DNA from: Chitinophagaceae bacterium
GTDB lineage: Bacteria > Bacteroidota > Bacteroidia > Chitinophagales > Chitinophagaceae
NCBI GenBank assembly: GCA_024508725.1
Contig: JANINS010000004.1
Location: 514,163 to 578,162 of the forward strand
DNA length: 64,000 nt
Direction of reading: 5' to 3'
The notes below the pieces were generated by a model, which was not told where the DNA came from, did not search any database, and was given only the letters and a program-made list of their open reading frames with translations. A program made the position numbers and the translations under genes. This document shows positions 61,922-64,000 of this stretch, in pieces. Each line of letters begins with the position of its first letter. The first letter of the stretch is position 1.

Positions 61922-62000
61922 TTGCTGAATAGCGATGAGAACGTACAAGTGAGTGACACAACGAAAGCAAAATAGTAGCACTTCAGTTTGTGTAAAAATC
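61922..62000 (+). repeat. Dispersed intergenic repeat, copy 10 (GACACAAC subtype)
   Basis: Plus-strand copy: TTGCTGAATAGCGATGAG, AACGTACAAG, core TGAGTGACACAACGAAAGC, AATAGTAGCACTTCAG, then TGTAAAAATC. Confidence 0.78.
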
Positions 62001-62049
62001 ATTTCCTATTCATCCAATTCGTAACTTCAAATTCTAAATAAGCCCCCAT

Positions 62050-62985
62050 ATGGATTTTATTAGTTATTGGTGGATATTACTTATCCTATTTATCGTTTTC
62101 AGCGGACTGGTTACAGTGAACCAGGCTACCATCGCAGTAGTAACAATGTTTGGGAAATACCAGCGTATCCTGCGTCCTGGATTGAACTTTAAAATTCCGA
62201 TCCTCGAGCAGATATATAAAAGGATCAGCGTTCAAAACCGAAGTGTTGAACTCGAATTCCAGGCTGTAACACAAGACCAGGCAAACGTTTATTTCAAAAG
62301 CATGTTGTTATATGCTGTAATAAATGCTGATGAAGAAACGATCAAGAAGGTTGCATTCAAATTCGTGAGTGAAAAAGACCTGATGCAGGCTTTGGTAAGA
62401 ACCATCGAAGGTAACATTCGTTCTTATGTTGCTACAAAGCGACAAGCTGAAATATTAGGGTTGAGAAAAGACCTGGTTGAAAGTGTTAAAGGTGAGGTGG
62501 ACCATGTGCTGGAAGATTGGGGATATCACCTGTTAGATCTCCAGATCAACGATATCACTTTCGATAAGGTGATCCTTGATTCGATGAGTAAAGTGGTAGC
62601 TTCAAACAATTTAAAAGCTGCTGCTGAAAATGAAGGTCAGGCTTTATTGATCACCAAAACCAAAGCGGCTGAAGCTGATGGTAATGCCATCAAGATTGCC
62701 GCTGAAGCAGAAAGAGAAGCAGCAAGACTTCGTGGCCAGGGTGTTGCTTTGTTCCGTGAAGAGGTGGCACGTGGTATGAGCCAGGCTGCTGAACAAATGA
62801 AACAAGCAAACCTGGATACCAATGTCATCCTGTTTAGCATGTGGACAGAAGCCGTTAAGAACTTTGCAGAATACGGTAAAGGCAATATGTTGTTTCTAGA
62901 TGGTAGTCCTGATGGAATGCAGCGATCTATGCAGCAGATCATGGGGATGATGAAGATGCAAACTGAGGCCAACGCCAAACGATAA
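62050..62985 (+). CDS. SPFH-domain (stomatin/prohibitin-like) membrane protein
   Basis: 311 residues. An N-terminal membrane anchor (MDFISYWWILLILFIVFSGLVTV) is followed by the SPFH/band-7 domain (NQATIAVVTMFGKYQRILRPGLNFKIPI to DLQINDITFDKVILDSMSKVV, in parts) and a long Ala/Glu-rich coiled coil (about 195-265). Such proteins oligomerise in membrane microdomains and often regulate FtsH-type proteases; no partner gene (nfeD or protease) is adjacent. The upstream gap holds repeat copy 10 and no clear promoter. Confidence 0.9.
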   Translation: MDFISYWWILLILFIVFSGLVTVNQATIAVVTMFGKYQRILRPGLNFKIPILEQIYKRISVQNRSVELEFQAVTQDQANVYFKSMLLYAVINADEETIKKVAFKFVSEKDLMQALVRTIEGNIRSYVATKRQAEILGLRKDLVESVKGEVDHVLEDWGYHLLDLQINDITFDKVILDSMSKVVASNNLKAAAENEGQALLITKTKAAEADGNAIKIAAEAEREAARLRGQGVALFREEVARGMSQAAEQMKQANLDTNVILFSMWTEAVKNFAEYGKGNMLFLDGSPDGMQRSMQQIMGMMKMQTEANAKR

Positions 62986-63002
62986 GCTTACTATTAGCAT
63001 TT

Positions 63003-63028
63003 AAAGCCGGTTAATGACCGGCTTTTTT
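63003..63028 (+). terminator. Terminator after the SPFH gene
   Basis: 9-bp stem AAAGCCGGT/ACCGGCTTT with a TAATG loop, then a T run. Confidence 0.87.
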
Positions 63029-63111
63029 TATTATATGAATGCAATCCTTTAACATTTAGCAGTTTAACTATAAGCTTCGCCGAAAGTCTTACTGAGCAAA
63101 TCCATAGATAT

Positions 63112-63119
63112 TATATTTG
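63112..63119 (+). promoter_or_regulatory. -7 promoter element of the LolA-like gene
   Basis: TATATTTG followed by CAACC, full consensus, 18 nt before ATG 63138. A TTG start at 63117 would lie inside it. Confidence 0.62.
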
Positions 63120-63137
63120 CAACCTGAAAAATTTAAA

Positions 63138-63764
63138 ATGAAGAAATTATACAGCTTGATATTAGCCGTTCTGGCGATCGCAACAGTGAGTTACGGACAG
63201 GATGCTAATGCCAAAAAAATATTAGACGGTGTTAGCGCAAAAGTAAAAGGATTGAAAGGGATCACTGCTAATTTCAGCATACAATCAACTACGAGTAAAG
63301 GCAAAAGCAACGGAACAAAATCTGGTAATATATCAATCAAAGGGCAGAAATATTTTTTGAAGCAGGGTAAAACTGAGATCATCAGTGATGGTAAAACAGT
63401 TTGGAATTATGATGGTTCTAAAACGGTTACAGTTTCATCTGCAGATGATAATACTAATACATTAAGTCCGCAAAACCTGCTTTCTAATTTTTACGATAAA
63501 GATTTTACTTACAAACTGGTGTCTTCTGCAGGAGGTTATCATCAGATAGAAATGACGCCAACTGATAAAAGAAAGAATTTCGAGAAAGTAACGGTATATG
63601 TAGACAAATCTCAGAACCTGATCACTAAAGCTACAATTGTTGATAAGGCTAAGAATACAATTAAATTCAGTCTGAGCAATCTCAAGACTAATGTTGCTTT
63701 AAGCGACAATACATTCACATTTAACAAAGCGAAATATCCGAAAGATATAGAGATCATAGATTAA
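63138..63764 (+). CDS. LolA-like outer-membrane lipoprotein carrier protein
   Basis: 208 residues from ATG 63138 ([20 protein letters not shown], signal peptide). The mature part has the LolA half-barrel pattern: [66 protein letters not shown] (in parts), [24 protein letters not shown], and [20 protein letters not shown]. LolA shuttles lipoproteins through the periplasm from the LolCDE complex. In Bacteroidota this family may be one of several paralogues, so the exact cargo is not certain. A terminator follows. Confidence 0.85.
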   Translation: MKKLYSLILAVLAIATVSYGQDANAKKILDGVSAKVKGLKGITANFSIQSTTSKGKSNGTKSGNISIKGQKYFLKQGKTEIISDGKTVWNYDGSKTVTVSSADDNTNTLSPQNLLSNFYDKDFTYKLVSSAGGYHQIEMTPTDKRKNFEKVTVYVDKSQNLITKATIVDKAKNTIKFSLSNLKTNVALSDNTFTFNKAKYPKDIEIID

Positions 63765-63786
63765 TAAGTCTGGTTTAGAATATACG

Positions 63787-63815
63787 AAAGTCCTGCCGCT
63801 GGCGGGACTTTTTTA
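63787..63815 (+). terminator. Terminator after the LolA-like gene
   Basis: 11-pair stem AAAGTCCTGCC/GGCGGGACTTT (one G-T pair) with a 3-nt loop, then Ts. Confidence 0.87.
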
Positions 63816-63846
63816 TTTTACCTACTTGCTGCATCTTTACACCGGC

Positions 63847-64000
63847 ATGCAAAAGATCATCATTACAATAGATGGATTCTCCAGCTGTGGTAAAAGCACA
63901 CTGGCAAAACAATTAGCCCGTGAGCTGAATTATGTTTTTATCGATAGTGGTGCCATGTATCGGGCTATTACTTTGTATTTCCTCCGTAATCATGTTGATT
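63847..64000 (+). CDS. cmk: Cytidylate kinase, N-terminal part (3' end outside window)
   Basis: The first 51 codons are present. [23 protein letters not shown] carries the P-loop (GFSSCGKST, normally GPxxSGKST), followed by [29 protein letters not shown], where DSGAMYRA matches the CMP-kinase DTGAMYRA motif. The enzyme phosphorylates CMP and dCMP. Cys for the usual second-position Gly/Ser within the loop is seen in this phylum. The gene runs off the right edge. Confidence 0.92.
   Translation, partial: MQKIIITIDGFSSCGKSTLAKQLARELNYVFIDSGAMYRAITLYFLRNHVD

Overview
The window is a chromosomal segment of a Bacteroidota bacterium, most likely a member of the Chitinophagaceae. The evidence is the set of conserved genes (DUF3667, DUF2911, DUF6580, GH3-family, bactofilin and PolX types usual in that phylum), a secreted protease with a type IX secretion (T9SS) C-terminal sorting domain, many Bacteroidota -7 promoter elements (TAnnTTTG) close to start codons, and the near absence of Shine-Dalgarno sequences. 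Family placement is inference; no rRNA is present. There is no prophage, transposase, integron or CRISPR array. The region is mostly housekeeping and metabolic DNA with short intergenic gaps.

Layout. 1-5.8 kb: 3' end of tex, mgsA, the N-degron pair aat/clpS, prfC and an FHS-type sugar transporter. 5.9-15.4 kb: a glycogen/maltodextrin locus (glgA, glgC, an MFS sugar transporter, a secreted GH13 amylase, glgB), interrupted by an opposite-strand thioredoxin-TPR gene. 15.4-22.1 kb: DUF305 lipoprotein, argS, GtrA-like protein and a 1188-residue T9SS metalloprotease. 22.4-24.9 kb: dnaK followed by a 21-bp periodic repeat array. 24.9-35.2 kb: DinB-like protein, DUF2911, DEAD-box helicase, rpe, TPR lipoprotein, a TolB-like propeller protein, hmgA and small membrane proteins. 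35.2-41.8 kb: manA, yraN, a YkgJ-type protein, xerD, acyP, bactofilin, an ABC-F protein and an RHH/PIN toxin-antitoxin pair. 41.9-48.2 kb: M14 peptidase, a 1156-residue envelope protein and two tRNAs (Leu-UAA, Gly-GCC). 48.3-57.8 kb: small secreted and membrane proteins, a DUF3667-mazG-histidine kinase gene string, polX, a Lys/Ala-rich histone-like protein, rpmA and rplU. 58.2-64 kb: GH3-family protein, CPBP protease, pepT, SPFH protein, LolA-like protein and the start of cmk.

The least-described structure is non-coding. (1) A 21-bp helically phased degenerate array of about a dozen units lies downstream of dnaK. (2) About ten copies of a roughly 75-80 bp intergenic repeat, in two core subtypes, occur in both orientations and in convergent, divergent and tandem gaps. 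(3) Several promoters place TAnnTTTG exactly 4 nt before ATG, which predicts leaderless mRNAs. (4) Four convergent gene pairs share palindromic double stop codons with no room for a terminator, and a fifth overlaps by 8 bp. At the protein level, the ABC-F protein has a degenerate second ATPase site, and PolX has lost its polymerase aspartates while keeping its PHP nuclease motif.
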